The notes under the pieces are model-generated. The model made no database searches. It worked only from the letters and a program-made list of their open reading frames with translations, and was not told where the DNA came from. From a virus, in IMG/VR virus record IMGVR_UViG_3300006128_000018, positions 1 to 49,897 of that record: a stretch of DNA of 49,897 nt; one strand, 5' to 3'. The position numbers and the translations under genes were made by a program. Of this stretch, positions 30,555-37,744 are shown one piece after another. Within the stretch, counting starts at the first letter, position 1, and the number at the start of each line of letters is the position of its first letter.

Positions 30555-31045
30555 CCAATTCTGCTAATACCGAAGCACAATCTAGACATTTGGTCAATGA
30601 TACTATGGAAATTTCTGTTTGGTATCCAGGCCATGAACCAAGAACTTCTTCTTCTAAATTTAGAAATACAGTTAAAAAGCTAATTAAAGAAGAAGATACT
30701 CCATGTTGGATATGTGGTTCTAAAGAAAATAGAGAAGTTCATCATTTCTATATCGAATGGGCATATGCAAATGCTATCGATTGGAATAAGGTCAAAGTAG
30801 ATCATCCTTTATTTGATTGGGCTTCTTTTAAAGAATCTGAAGATTTTATTGATAGTCCATATAATATGAAAGTACTTTGTATGGTACATCATAGAGGTAA
30901 AAATCACGGAATTCATAGAGTTCCATATCCAATTTGGCAAGTACAAAAATATATTAGAGACGATTTTAAAATGTTTAGTCATGTGCATCATGATAATCCG
31001 GATGCTGGTGAAATTATTGATCTAATTTTGCTCTATGGCGATTGA
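30551..31045 (+). CDS. HNH-type endonuclease-like protein
   Basis: 164 residues. CWICGSKENREVHHF (about 56-70) gives the CxxC plus V-H-H of an HNH centre, and YNMKVLCMVHHRGKNHGIH supplies a second Cys-His-His group. The metal-binding scaffold therefore resembles HNH nucleases that recur in T4-like phages. Whether it is a free-standing homing endonuclease or a replication-linked nuclease is not clear. It is coupled to the upstream gene by an overlap and followed by a promoter. Confidence 0.7.
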   Translation: MTNSANTEAQSRHLVNDTMEISVWYPGHEPRTSSSKFRNTVKKLIKEEDTPCWICGSKENREVHHFYIEWAYANAIDWNKVKVDHPLFDWASFKESEDFIDSPYNMKVLCMVHHRGKNHGIHRVPYPIWQVQKYIRDDFKMFSHVHHDNPDAGEIIDLILLYGD

Positions 31046-31069
31046 CATTAATTCATAATATGATATTAT
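31042..31069 (+). promoter_or_regulatory. Sigma70-like promoter
   Basis: TTGACA (31,042-31,047), a 16-base spacer and TATTAT (31,064-31,069), overlapping the end of the HNH gene. Precedes the gene at 31,094. Confidence 0.6.
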
Positions 31070-31093
31070 AATCTTCTAATATGGAGATTGAAT

Positions 31094-31468
31094 ATGGGAT
31101 TGATGCCAGTATATTATTCGAATACAAACACGCGTACGCGTAAAACAAAAAAGAAATCTTCTAGTCTTATTGCTGCTGAAAAAGATCTGGAGAGGACTCT
31201 TAAAAAAATGCGCTATATGCCATCTAAAACTAAAACATCCTCTCCAGCTCTATCTAATAGCTATGGCCCATATTCTGGACCTATCGATAGATATGTGCCA
31301 AAGACATCTGATATTATTCCTGGTGGAGTAGCTAAAAAATCTGAACCAATGGTTTATTCGGGTGAAACCCAACTCATTGGAATTGCTACTATGCATAAAA
31401 GTAATATGGTACCTATTTTTGCAAATAATAAAGAAAAAGCAAAAGAAATTGCTAGTATGAGGCGCTAA
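31094..31468 (+). CDS. Hypothetical protein, 124 aa, basic N-terminus
   Basis: Starts at the ATG at 31,094 with GGAG upstream; an in-frame TTG two codons earlier is unlikely. The N-terminal half is rich in Thr, Lys and Ser (disordered). The middle carries SYGPYSGPIDRYVPKTSDIIPGG. The C-terminal ETQLIGIATMHKSNMVPIF and KEIASMRR is a pattern often seen in a short protein of T4-like cyanophages. Function unknown. Stops at a late-type box. Confidence 0.6.
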   Translation: MGLMPVYYSNTNTRTRKTKKKSSSLIAAEKDLERTLKKMRYMPSKTKTSSPALSNSYGPYSGPIDRYVPKTSDIIPGGVAKKSEPMVYSGETQLIGIATMHKSNMVPIFANNKEKAKEIASMRR

Positions 31469-31476
31469 TATAAATA
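31469..31476 (+). promoter_or_regulatory. T4-type late promoter box
   Basis: TATAAATA overlaps the end of the preceding gene. It precedes a structured untranslated stretch and the cell-wall-hydrolase gene, so the late mRNA would begin with hairpins. Confidence 0.6.
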
Positions 31477-31479
31477 CAC

Positions 31480-31634
31480 ATGAAAGATCGATTCTTTCAT
31501 ATGACTCGATAAAAGCTTCAATGCCAATAGATGGTTAGAAAGCGACAAGCATTATACTTGTCATTAACTAAAACCCTAGCAATTTTGCATCTCTACATCG
31601 AGAGAGATGGTCGATAAAGATCTTCAATAAGATC
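31480..31634 (+). ncRNA. Structured leader or non-coding RNA with four hairpins
   Basis: Four stems follow one another in about 155 bases: ATGAAAGA/TCTTTCAT (31,480-31,500), GACAAG/CTTGTC (31,544-31,562), CATCTCT/AGAGATG (31,588-31,609) and GATCTT/AAGATC (31,619-31,634). No ORF is convincing here. The stretch from 31,469 to 31,683 is one of the longest gene-free gaps in the window. A late box sits directly upstream and a cell-wall hydrolase downstream. It could be a 5' leader controlling lysis timing, or an independent RNA. Confidence 0.4.
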
Positions 31635-31683
31635 GGCCGTTAAGACATCGTTTGTATCAAAATTGCGTGCTAAGAGGACTATT

Positions 31684-32169
31684 ATGTCAAATAAAATCTT
31701 ATCATTATTAATGATAGTATTGCCGCTAACTGTACTTTTTATTGCATTTAATGCAAAAGCTGAAGATACTTCATCTATTAATAATGATAAACAACAAATT
31801 AAATGTATGGCTGATAGCACATATTTTGAAGCCGGAAATCAACCATTAACTAGTCAAATTGCAATTAGTAATGTAATTATAAATAGAACTAAGAATGGTG
31901 ATGCTTTTGCCAAAACTCCTTGTGGAGTAGTCTATCAAAAAACACGAAAAGTTTGTCAATTTTCTTGGGTTTGTGCTAAAAAGCATTCACACATAGATGC
32001 CACAAACTATCAAAAAGCATATTATGTAGCAGAAATGGTTTATAATCATATTACAGATGATTTAACCAATGGCGCACTATTCTTTCACGATATTCATGAA
32101 CATCCAAAGTGGAAGGGCATGACTAAAACTGCAAAATTAGGACAATTTATTTTTTATAAATTGAAATAA
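31684..32169 (+). CDS. Secreted SleB-like cell-wall hydrolase
   Basis: 161 residues from the ATG at 31,684 with AAGAGGA upstream. The N-terminus is a signal peptide or anchor (KILSLLMIVLPLTVLFIAFNAKA). The mature part matches the SleB/Hydrolase_2 pattern: CMADSTYFEAGNQ with the catalytic Glu, ISNVIINRTKNGDAF, CGVVYQK and CQFSWVC, then AYYVAEMVYNH and ALFFHD. This family cleaves peptidoglycan glycan chains and is common in alphaproteobacteria. In a phage it may be a late lysis enzyme or entry-related muralytic enzyme. A separate M15 peptidase endolysin lies at 38,565. Confidence 0.85.
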   Translation: MSNKILSLLMIVLPLTVLFIAFNAKAEDTSSINNDKQQIKCMADSTYFEAGNQPLTSQIAISNVIINRTKNGDAFAKTPCGVVYQKTRKVCQFSWVCAKKHSHIDATNYQKAYYVAEMVYNHITDDLTNGALFFHDIHEHPKWKGMTKTAKLGQFIFYKLK

Positions 32170-32177
32170 ATATTTTT

Positions 32178-32269
32178 GGGCGGGCATCTGGTGGTGGCAA
32201 GGGTCTTATAATCCCTTTGGTCGGCAGATAACCGATTTGCTGAGAGTTCGATCCTCTCCCTGCCTACCA
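32178..32269 (+). tRNA. Atypical tRNA-like gene (class II shape, possible anticodon TAT)
   Basis: Acceptor GGGCGGG pairs with CCTGCCT (two G-T) and is followed by ACCA. The T-arm GAGAG/CTCTC with TTCGATC is intact. The anticodon arm AGGGT/TCCCT has loop CTTATAA, giving anticodon TAT. A 25-base variable region holds a second stem (TCGG/CCGA), as in Leu and Ser tRNAs. The D-arm (12 bases) is too short. An alternative folding puts anticodon GAT in that second hairpin with an abnormal position 33. Identity uncertain; it may be a pseudo-tRNA. Confidence 0.5.
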
Positions 32270-32293
32270 ATCTTCAAATATGAAGGAGAAATA

Positions 32294-32545
32294 ATGTATA
32301 AAATTTACACGAAAACAAATTGCACATATTGTACCGCAGCAAAAAATATGTTAAATGCTAAAGGTATTCCATTTGTTGAATTTAATATTGAAAATAATGA
32401 ACATTATAAAGAAACACTATTGACAGAAGTACCACACGCAAAAACAGTACCTCAAATTTTTGAAAATGATCAATATATCGGTGGATATCTTGAACTAGTT
32501 GAAAGAATGAAGCATTATGACACTTCCAACATGCTATATGAATGA
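32294..32545 (+). CDS. Glutaredoxin
   Basis: 83 residues from the ATG at 32,294 with AAGGAG upstream. YTKTNCTYCTAAKNML carries the dithiol CTYC active site (near 10-13). KTVPQIFENDQYIGGYLELVE contains the cis-Pro VPQIF and the GG loop, as in glutaredoxins. In T4 the homologue supports ribonucleotide reductase. Here it may also reduce the phage peroxiredoxin. The end overlaps the next gene. Confidence 0.93.
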   Translation: MYKIYTKTNCTYCTAAKNMLNAKGIPFVEFNIENNEHYKETLLTEVPHAKTVPQIFENDQYIGGYLELVERMKHYDTSNMLYE

Positions 32546-32762
32546 TTTAGTTTCTAATGTATGCCATGTAAAATTTACAAAAAAAGATGGAACTATTAGA
32601 GAAATGCTTATTACTTTACAAGAAAGTATTATTCCACCTAGTATAGAATCTGAAAATCCTCGTAAATCAAATCCAGATGTAGTTTCAGTATGGTCAATTG
32701 AAGATAAAGGTTGGCGATCTTTTCGAAAAGATAGTGTAATTGAATTTTTAAAGGTTTCATAA
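32538..32762 (+). CDS. DUF2693-like WYL/SH3-type small protein
   Basis: 74 residues from an ATG inside the glutaredoxin stop; an alternative ATG lies 21 bases upstream. VCHVKFTKKDGTIREMLITL and VSVWSIEDKGWRSFRKDSVIEF match the pattern of the small beta-rich phage DUF2693 family (F-x-K-x-D-G-x-x-R, VWD-x-x-x-GWRSF). Function unknown. It overlaps the following small gene by one base (TAATG). Confidence 0.7.
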   Translation: MNDLVSNVCHVKFTKKDGTIREMLITLQESIIPPSIESENPRKSNPDVVSVWSIEDKGWRSFRKDSVIEFLKVS

Positions 32763-32941
32763 TGTCTGTTGAATTAAAAGGAATTGATAGGTGGAAAGCT
32801 ATTATTGCTAAATGGATTGTTGTCAATATTGCATGTAGAATTAGTCCATTAGCAGTATTATCTCTCTGTATTGAAGTATCAAAAGATTATCAAGAACGAT
32901 ATATTGAAAGTATTGAAGAGAAAGAACTTGAACATGAGTAA
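32762..32941 (+). CDS. Hypothetical protein, 59 aa
   Basis: ATG overlaps the previous stop (TAATG), and its own stop overlaps the start of the glycosyltransferase gene. It contains a hydrophobic centre (KAIIAKWIVVNIACRISPLAVLSL) between charged ends, so it may insert in or lie on the membrane. No family is recognised. Confidence 0.55.
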   Translation: MSVELKGIDRWKAIIAKWIVVNIACRISPLAVLSLCIEVSKDYQERYIESIEEKELEHE

Positions 32942-33887
32942 TTTAGACTTAATTGAAAGAAATGAACTTAATATGAATTCTAAGGGAGGAACTGAACTCC
33001 TACAAGAAAGACTATATGATGGCTCAGTGCCTCGTGAACTTCTAGAACAATTTCAAATTGTTTTTTCTAGAGTCAGAGAATTAGACGCTAATAAGAAAAA
33101 GATTTTTTATGCTCATGATCTTCCTGAAGATCCAGAATCTTCACGTTTAAGTGATCCTATGTTTCGAAAGAAGTTTGAAAAGTTTGTATTTGTCAGTAAT
33201 TGGCAAATGGAACAATACGCAGAAAAGCGTGGTGTAGAATATAGTAGATCTATGGTTATTAAAAATTCTATTAATCCAATTGATACTTCTAATCGTACTA
33301 AGAGTGATAAAATTCGATTAATTTATCACTCGACTCCACATCGTGGTCTTAATATTCTAATTCCAATCTATCTAAAGCTTTTAGAAACTAATCCTGATAT
33401 TGAATTAGATGTATATTCATCATTCAAGCTATATGGATGGGAAGATCGTGATAATCAATATGAAGATCTTTTTGAGATTTGTAGAAATCATCCAAACATT
33501 AAATATCATGGTACTGCCACTAATGAAGAAGTTCGTCAAGCACTATTAAATGCAGATATTTTTGCGTATCCTAGTATTTGGAAAGAAACTTCTTGTCTAT
33601 GTCTAATTGAAGCTATGTCAGCCGGTCTGTTATGTATTCATCCTAATCTAGCCGCATTACCAGAAACTGGTATGGGTCTAACTTGGATGTATCAATGGAG
33701 TGAAGATATCAATATTCATGCAAATAGTTTTTATCAAGTTCTAAATCAAGGTATTGAAGTTATGCGAAATCAAAGGGAAGCGATTGAAGCAGATCTTCAT
33801 TTACAAAAAATTCAAGTAGATAGAGTACACAGTTGGAAAAATAAATCATTCGAATGGACTGCTCTATTAAATTCACTAACAAAGTAA
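32934..33887 (+). CDS. GT-B glycosyltransferase, GT4-like
   Basis: 317 residues from the ATG at 32,934. IYHSTPHRGLNILI is the phosphate-binding loop segment of GT4 enzymes. YPSIWKETSCLCLIEAMSAG holds the E-x7-E motif, and YHGTATNEEVRQALLNADIF precedes it. No signal peptide or membrane segment is visible, so it acts in the cytoplasm on a nucleotide sugar. The acceptor could be hmC in phage DNA (T4 alpha- and beta-glucosyltransferases are also GT-B) or a virion or host glycan. It lies in an operon of small genes with glutaredoxin rather than beside the hydroxymethylase. Confidence 0.82.
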   Translation: MSNLDLIERNELNMNSKGGTELLQERLYDGSVPRELLEQFQIVFSRVRELDANKKKIFYAHDLPEDPESSRLSDPMFRKKFEKFVFVSNWQMEQYAEKRGVEYSRSMVIKNSINPIDTSNRTKSDKIRLIYHSTPHRGLNILIPIYLKLLETNPDIELDVYSSFKLYGWEDRDNQYEDLFEICRNHPNIKYHGTATNEEVRQALLNADIFAYPSIWKETSCLCLIEAMSAGLLCIHPNLAALPETGMGLTWMYQWSEDINIHANSFYQVLNQGIEVMRNQREAIEADLHLQKIQVDRVHSWKNKSFEWTALLNSLTK

Positions 33888-33896
33888 GGAGATAGA

Positions 33897-34250
33897 ATGC
33901 AAAATACGGTTCCATCTAGTGATGCAAGTGTTGAATCTAATATAATTCAATTTCCCATTAATAATAAAAATTTTTTAAATTCTGCATCATTAGAAGAACT
34001 TATGGAGCAAGCTACTCAAAATAGAATCGACTTTGTGGATTTTGTTGTTGGCGATGTTATGGAAGAGCTTTTCTATAAACTTAATATGATTGGTTTCCAT
34101 TTTGATGATGACATTTACACAAAAGATGCTGTTTTTGTATCAGAAGCTCTTAAGTCTCTTATGTTAAAAACTATGGGTATAGACCACGGCATGCAAATTG
34201 CTGCAGAAAAACTTATCGATTTTAAGTCAGATTCTGAAAATATTGATTGA
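33897..34250 (+). CDS. Conserved-type T4-like hypothetical protein, 117 aa
   Basis: ATG with GGAGATAG upstream, nine bases after the glycosyltransferase. A disordered start is followed by the helical region SLEELMEQATQNRIDFVDF and a C-terminal block, SEALKSLMLKTMGIDHGMQ, with a pattern seen in a protein commonly preceding rnh in cyanophage-type T4 relatives. Function unknown. The end overlaps the rnh promoter. Confidence 0.6.
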   Translation: MQNTVPSSDASVESNIIQFPINNKNFLNSASLEELMEQATQNRIDFVDFVVGDVMEELFYKLNMIGFHFDDDIYTKDAVFVSEALKSLMLKTMGIDHGMQIAAEKLIDFKSDSENID

Positions 34251-34274
34251 CATTTATTGCATAATGTATATAAT
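34247..34274 (+). promoter_or_regulatory. Sigma70-like promoter for rnh
   Basis: TTGACA (34,247-34,252), a 16-base spacer and a perfect TATAAT (34,269-34,274), 30 bases before the GTG start at 34,304. Confidence 0.75.
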
Positions 34275-34303
34275 TAGATTATGAAACAAATTGAGGTATT
34301 ATT

Positions 34304-35149
34304 GTGATAATTGTTGATTTTTCTCAGATTATGATTTCTACGCTGATGTCTCAGATTGGTAATCATAAAAATATTAAGATTGAAGAAGATATTGTAAGGC
34401 ATATGGTCCTAAATGCTATTAGGTCTCATAAAGTACGTTTTGGAAAAGATTATGGTGAAGTCATCATTGCTTGTGATGATAAACACTATTGGCGTAAAGA
34501 AATTTATCCATATTATAAAGCCAATCGTAAAAAAGATCGAGATACCTCCGAGCTTGATTGGAATGCTCTTTTTGAAATCCTGAATAAGATTCGTCAGGAA
34601 ATGAAAGATCATATGCCTTATAAGGTAATTCAAGTTGAGCATGCTGAAGCAGATGATATTATTGCTACTCTAGTTAAGGAATATGCTTATCTAGAAAAAA
34701 TCCTAATCCTTTCAGGAGATAAAGATTTTGCTCAACTTCAAAAATATCCAAATGTTAAGCAATATAGCCCAACTCTCAAGAAGTTTATTTCTTGTGATAA
34801 TCCTGATCTATTTCTAAAAGAACATATTATTCGAGGAGATTCTGGAGACGGTATTCCAAATTTCTTATCGCCAGATAATGCCTTTGTAATGGGCATTAGA
34901 CAAACTCCTATTACATCAAAAAAACTAGAAACCTGGATTCTACAAGAACCAGAAAAGTTTTGTGATGAAAATATGCTTAGAAATTATAAGCGCAATCAGC
35001 AATTGATTGATCTAGAATATATTCCTGATAATATTTCTAATCAAATTTTAGAGCAATATGCTGATCAAAAGAAAGATCGCAGTAAATTGTTTAATTATTT
35101 TGTTTCGTATAAACTCAAGAATTTGATGGAGTGCATCAATGACTTCTAA
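34304..35149 (+). CDS. rnh: RNase H / 5'-3' exonuclease (T4 Rnh, FEN-like)
   Basis: 281 residues with a GTG start behind TTGAGG. It removes RNA primers from lagging strands. The acidic metal-site motifs are spread as in the FEN family: MIIVDFSQIM, IIACDDKHYWRKEIYPYYKANRK (helical arch Lys/Arg), EHAEADDIIATLV, LSGDKDFAQL and RGDSGDGIPN. It has the typical start and length of T4 Rnh (305). Its own promoter lies upstream. It overlaps the small gene after it. Confidence 0.94.
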   Translation: MIIVDFSQIMISTLMSQIGNHKNIKIEEDIVRHMVLNAIRSHKVRFGKDYGEVIIACDDKHYWRKEIYPYYKANRKKDRDTSELDWNALFEILNKIRQEMKDHMPYKVIQVEHAEADDIIATLVKEYAYLEKILILSGDKDFAQLQKYPNVKQYSPTLKKFISCDNPDLFLKEHIIRGDSGDGIPNFLSPDNAFVMGIRQTPITSKKLETWILQEPEKFCDENMLRNYKRNQQLIDLEYIPDNISNQILEQYADQKKDRSKLFNYFVSYKLKNLMECINDF

Positions 35150-35312
35150 TGATCAACGTCGTGCAGCCGCTCTATGGCATATGATATATCCACAAACTAA
35201 TTTTTATAGCACTCATAGTGATACTCAACGCAAATGGATTAGATTCGCAAAAGAATCAAAAAAATATTTTTTAAAGGAAATTGGAGAAGAACATGCAGCT
35301 AGGTATTTCTGA
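35139..35312 (+). CDS. Hypothetical protein, 57 aa, after rnh
   Basis: ATG 8 bases before the rnh stop, and the stop lies inside the next gene. The peptide has RRAAALWHMIYPQTN and a basic C-terminus (RKWIRFAKESKKYFLKE). No family is recognised. Overlaps on both sides favour coding. Confidence 0.5.
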   Translation: MTSNDQRRAAALWHMIYPQTNFYSTHSDTQRKWIRFAKESKKYFLKEIGEEHAARYF

Positions 35313-35844
35313 AATTTTTGATAAGATTGATGCACAAGAAGATAGGGCCATTAGACAAAATATGCTGGCTGGATGCTCTCAAAATCAAGGTGTTATGTCC
35401 ATTTTGAAGTTAGCATATGATCCTAATATCGTATTCAATCTTCCTGCAGGCACTCCTCCATATAAGCCTTGCCAATATGGAGATCAACAATCAATGCTAT
35501 ATCAAAGCCTTAGAAAGATGTATCTCTTTATTGGTGAAGGAAATCCTAATATTAATCAACTAAAACGAGAAACACTTTTTATAAATATGATTGAGGCTCT
35601 TGATCCTGCCGATGCAAAACTTATTCTATCAGTAAAAGATAAAAAGTTGCCATATACAAATATCGATGAGGATCTAGTACGAGATACTTTTCCAGAATTG
35701 CTTCCACCAAAAGTAGTAGTTGAAAAGCAAGAAATTGAGGCTTCTCAAAAGAAACTAATTGTAAAACCTACACCAAATACTTCTCAAAAGAAGCCAATTG
35801 TAAAAACTTCATTAAACACACAAAAAACTAAAACACCAGCTTAA
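35293..35844 (+). CDS. DUF6433-like conserved T4-superfamily protein
   Basis: 183 residues from the ATG at 35,293 with GGAG upstream. LGISEIFDKIDAQEDR, then SILKLAYDPNIVFNLPAGTPPYKPC, LRKMYLFIGEGNPNINQLKRETLF and LSVKDKKLPY, matches a protein widely conserved in cyanophage-type T4 relatives (DUF6433 as I recall). The C-terminus is Lys-, Pro- and Thr-rich (KPTPNTSQKKPIVKT) with an internal near-repeat and is probably disordered. Function unknown; it lies between rnh and the speD-like gene. Confidence 0.65.
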   Translation: MQLGISEIFDKIDAQEDRAIRQNMLAGCSQNQGVMSILKLAYDPNIVFNLPAGTPPYKPCQYGDQQSMLYQSLRKMYLFIGEGNPNINQLKRETLFINMIEALDPADAKLILSVKDKKLPYTNIDEDLVRDTFPELLPPKVVVEKQEIEASQKKLIVKPTPNTSQKKPIVKTSLNTQKTKTPA

Positions 35845-35864
35845 AGGATAGGACTAACACAGAA

Positions 35865-36047
35865 ATGAGCAAGAGTAAGAAAGCAAATAAGTATTATGAT
35901 GATTATAATGAAGATGATTATGATTCTTATAGTTATGAAGAATATAGAGAACGAAAGAAAAATAAAAGGCTCACTTCTGCGTTAAAAAAGAAAAATGTTG
36001 ATGACATCATTCGCCTATCAGATGAAGATTATGAAGATTATGAATAA
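35865..36047 (+). CDS. Small acidic-and-basic hypothetical protein, 60 aa
   Basis: The N-terminal half is Tyr- and Asp-rich (YYDDYNEDDYDSYSYEEY), the middle is basic (RERKKNKRLTSALKKKN), and it ends in DEDYEDYE. Low complexity and likely disordered. A distant link to late co-activator gp33 is possible by position but no motif supports it. Confidence 0.5.
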   Translation: MSKSKKANKYYDDYNEDDYDSYSYEEYRERKKNKRLTSALKKKNVDDIIRLSDEDYEDYE

Positions 36048-36061
36048 TAAGGATTAAATTT

Positions 36062-36424
36062 ATGTCATATTGGGGATATCATTTGCTCTTAGATTGTAGT
36101 GGTTGTGATAAGAATACCATTACTGATCGAGGTATTTTAGAACTTTGGGTTAAAACTTTGGTTAAGCGTATTGACATGGTTCCATACGGTGAACCTCAAT
36201 TGCTTCATTTTGGTCACAATGAAGTTCATCTAGAAGGATGGACAGTATTACAATTTATCGAAACATCAAATATTCTAGCACACTTTAATGATCATACTGG
36301 AGAAGGCTATATTGATGTCTTCTCGTGTAAAGAATTTGATATTGATATGGCTGTACAAACTGTAGATGAATTTTTTGCACCAAAAAAGATTCGTAAGACA
36401 TTTATTACACGTCAAGCTGATTAA
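36062..36424 (+). CDS. speD: S-adenosylmethionine-decarboxylase-like protein (phage SpeD family)
   Basis: 120 residues, matching the pattern of the cyanophage SpeD proteins: GYHLLLDCSGCDKNTITD, LVKRIDMVPYGEP, QFIETSNILAHFND (65-78) and GYIDVFSCKEFD. Active AdoMet decarboxylases self-cleave at E-S and use a following His. Here the region is E-T-S-N (67-70), with a Thr before the Ser69 and Asn in place of His. It could be a pyruvoyl decarboxylase with different chemistry or be inactive. SpeD-like proteins with arginine or ornithine decarboxylase activity are known. Polyamine supply or base modification is a possible role (inference). Confidence 0.75.
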   Translation: MSYWGYHLLLDCSGCDKNTITDRGILELWVKTLVKRIDMVPYGEPQLLHFGHNEVHLEGWTVLQFIETSNILAHFNDHTGEGYIDVFSCKEFDIDMAVQTVDEFFAPKKIRKTFITRQAD

Positions 36425-36426
36425 AA

Positions 36427-36588
36427 ATGATTTTCAAATTCGATAAACATCAAATAAAAGATATAATCGATGTTTATATGGGTGCTATTGAAAGAATTTC
36501 ATATCCTAATATATTTAGAGCTTATTGGGATAAAGAAGATTTTATTATAGAAGTGTTTCATAAGATAAATACTTCAGAGGAGTCATAA
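36427..36588 (+). CDS. Hypothetical protein, 53 aa
   Basis: ATG three bases after the speD-like stop. The stop overlaps the next start as TAATG. Charged alpha-helical peptide (HQIKDIIDVYMGAIERI) with an acidic tail. No family is recognised. Confidence 0.5.
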   Translation: MIFKFDKHQIKDIIDVYMGAIERISYPNIFRAYWDKEDFIIEVFHKINTSEES

Positions 36589-36899
36589 TGCCAATTTATA
36601 CATTCCGAAATAATAATACTAATGAAGAATGGGATGACTTTATGTCTATTTCATCGGCAGATGATTTTCTAGAACAAAATCCGCATATTGAAAAAGTGCC
36701 AGTTGCTATTAATTTCGTTGGCGGAACAGGTGATCGTATTAAGCCAGATTCTGGTATGAAAGACGTCTTCTCAAGAATAGCAGAAGCTAATCCTACGACT
36801 CCAATAGCAGAAAGATACGGATCAAAAGGAATCAAAGAAACCAAGACCCGCGAAGCTATGAATAAAATTCGCACAAAATTGGGTGGGTCGATGGTATAA
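36588..36899 (+). CDS. Conserved-type cyanophage-like hypothetical protein
   Basis: 103 residues beginning MPIYTFRNNNTNEEWDDFMSIS, a start common to a protein next to phoH in T4-like cyanophages. It has the FmdB-like beta start but lacks its zinc cysteines. A helical region follows and the basic C-terminal segment (ETKTREAMNKIRTKLGG) looks DNA- or partner-binding. Function unknown. Confidence 0.65.
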   Translation: MPIYTFRNNNTNEEWDDFMSISSADDFLEQNPHIEKVPVAINFVGGTGDRIKPDSGMKDVFSRIAEANPTTPIAERYGSKGIKETKTREAMNKIRTKLGGSMV

Positions 36900-36943
36900 T
36901 ATTATGTGTGGGTGAGACTATAACTCAAACTTAAAGGAAACCC

Positions 36944-37744
36944 ATGGCTACTAATAGACCTTCTAGAAGAGAGCGTAGACTTAATAAACAATCAGAAAAT
37001 AGACAGGAAGAACAATATCAAAGCAATTTCAAATTAGTCGATATATCACCTAAAACAGATAATCAAAGATTGGCATTTGAATTATACGATAAACAACAAA
37101 ATTTACTATTACATGGTGTACCAGGTAGTGGTAAAAGCTTTATTAGCTTATTCCTAGCATTAGAAGATGTTTTTTCTCGCAATTCTCCATATGAGAAGGT
37201 ATTCATTATTAGAAGCGCTCAAGCATCAAAAGGTATTGGATTTTTACCTGGAACAGCTAAGCAAAAAATGGAAGTATTTGAAGCACCATATATTTCAATA
37301 TGCTCTAAACTCTTTAATCGTGGAGATGCTTATTCTATTTTAAAACAAAAAGGATTGATAGAATTTGAATCTACTTCATTCCTTCGTGGTACAACTATAG
37401 ATAATGCAGTCATCATTCTAGATGAGATTCAGAATCTTTCTTTTCAAGAACAAAAGACAGTCCTAACACGTATTGGACAAGATTCAAGACTCATCATGTG
37501 CGGTGACTTAAATCAAGATGATCTTACTAGCGAACGCTACAATGAAGAGTCTGGATTAAAGAAAATGATGAAAATTTTAAATAAGATTCCATCAGTTTCC
37601 ACTGTAGAATTCTCAGTGGAAGATATTGTTCGTTCCGGCTTTGTTCGTGAATTTGTATTGGCAGAACTAGATTCTTGGGGATATTTTAATCGTGATACAA
37701 CAGCAGTTCGTCCATTACAACAAACCCCTACTTTCTCTCAATAG
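36944..37744 (+). CDS. phoH: PhoH-like ATPase
   Basis: 266 residues. Walker A is GVPGSGKS at 58-65, Walker B is VIILDEIQNLS, and VFIIRSAQASKGIGFLPGTAKQK is the conserved PhoH segment. IMCGDLNQDDL near the end fits too. AAAGGAAA precedes the ATG. PhoH is common in marine phages, where it is often a phosphate-stress marker; its biochemistry is probably RNA- or helicase-related. The last 53 bases overlap the next gene. Confidence 0.88.
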   Translation: MATNRPSRRERRLNKQSENRQEEQYQSNFKLVDISPKTDNQRLAFELYDKQQNLLLHGVPGSGKSFISLFLALEDVFSRNSPYEKVFIIRSAQASKGIGFLPGTAKQKMEVFEAPYISICSKLFNRGDAYSILKQKGLIEFESTSFLRGTTIDNAVIILDEIQNLSFQEQKTVLTRIGQDSRLIMCGDLNQDDLTSERYNEESGLKKMMKILNKIPSVSTVEFSVEDIVRSGFVREFVLAELDSWGYFNRDTTAVRPLQQTPTFSQ

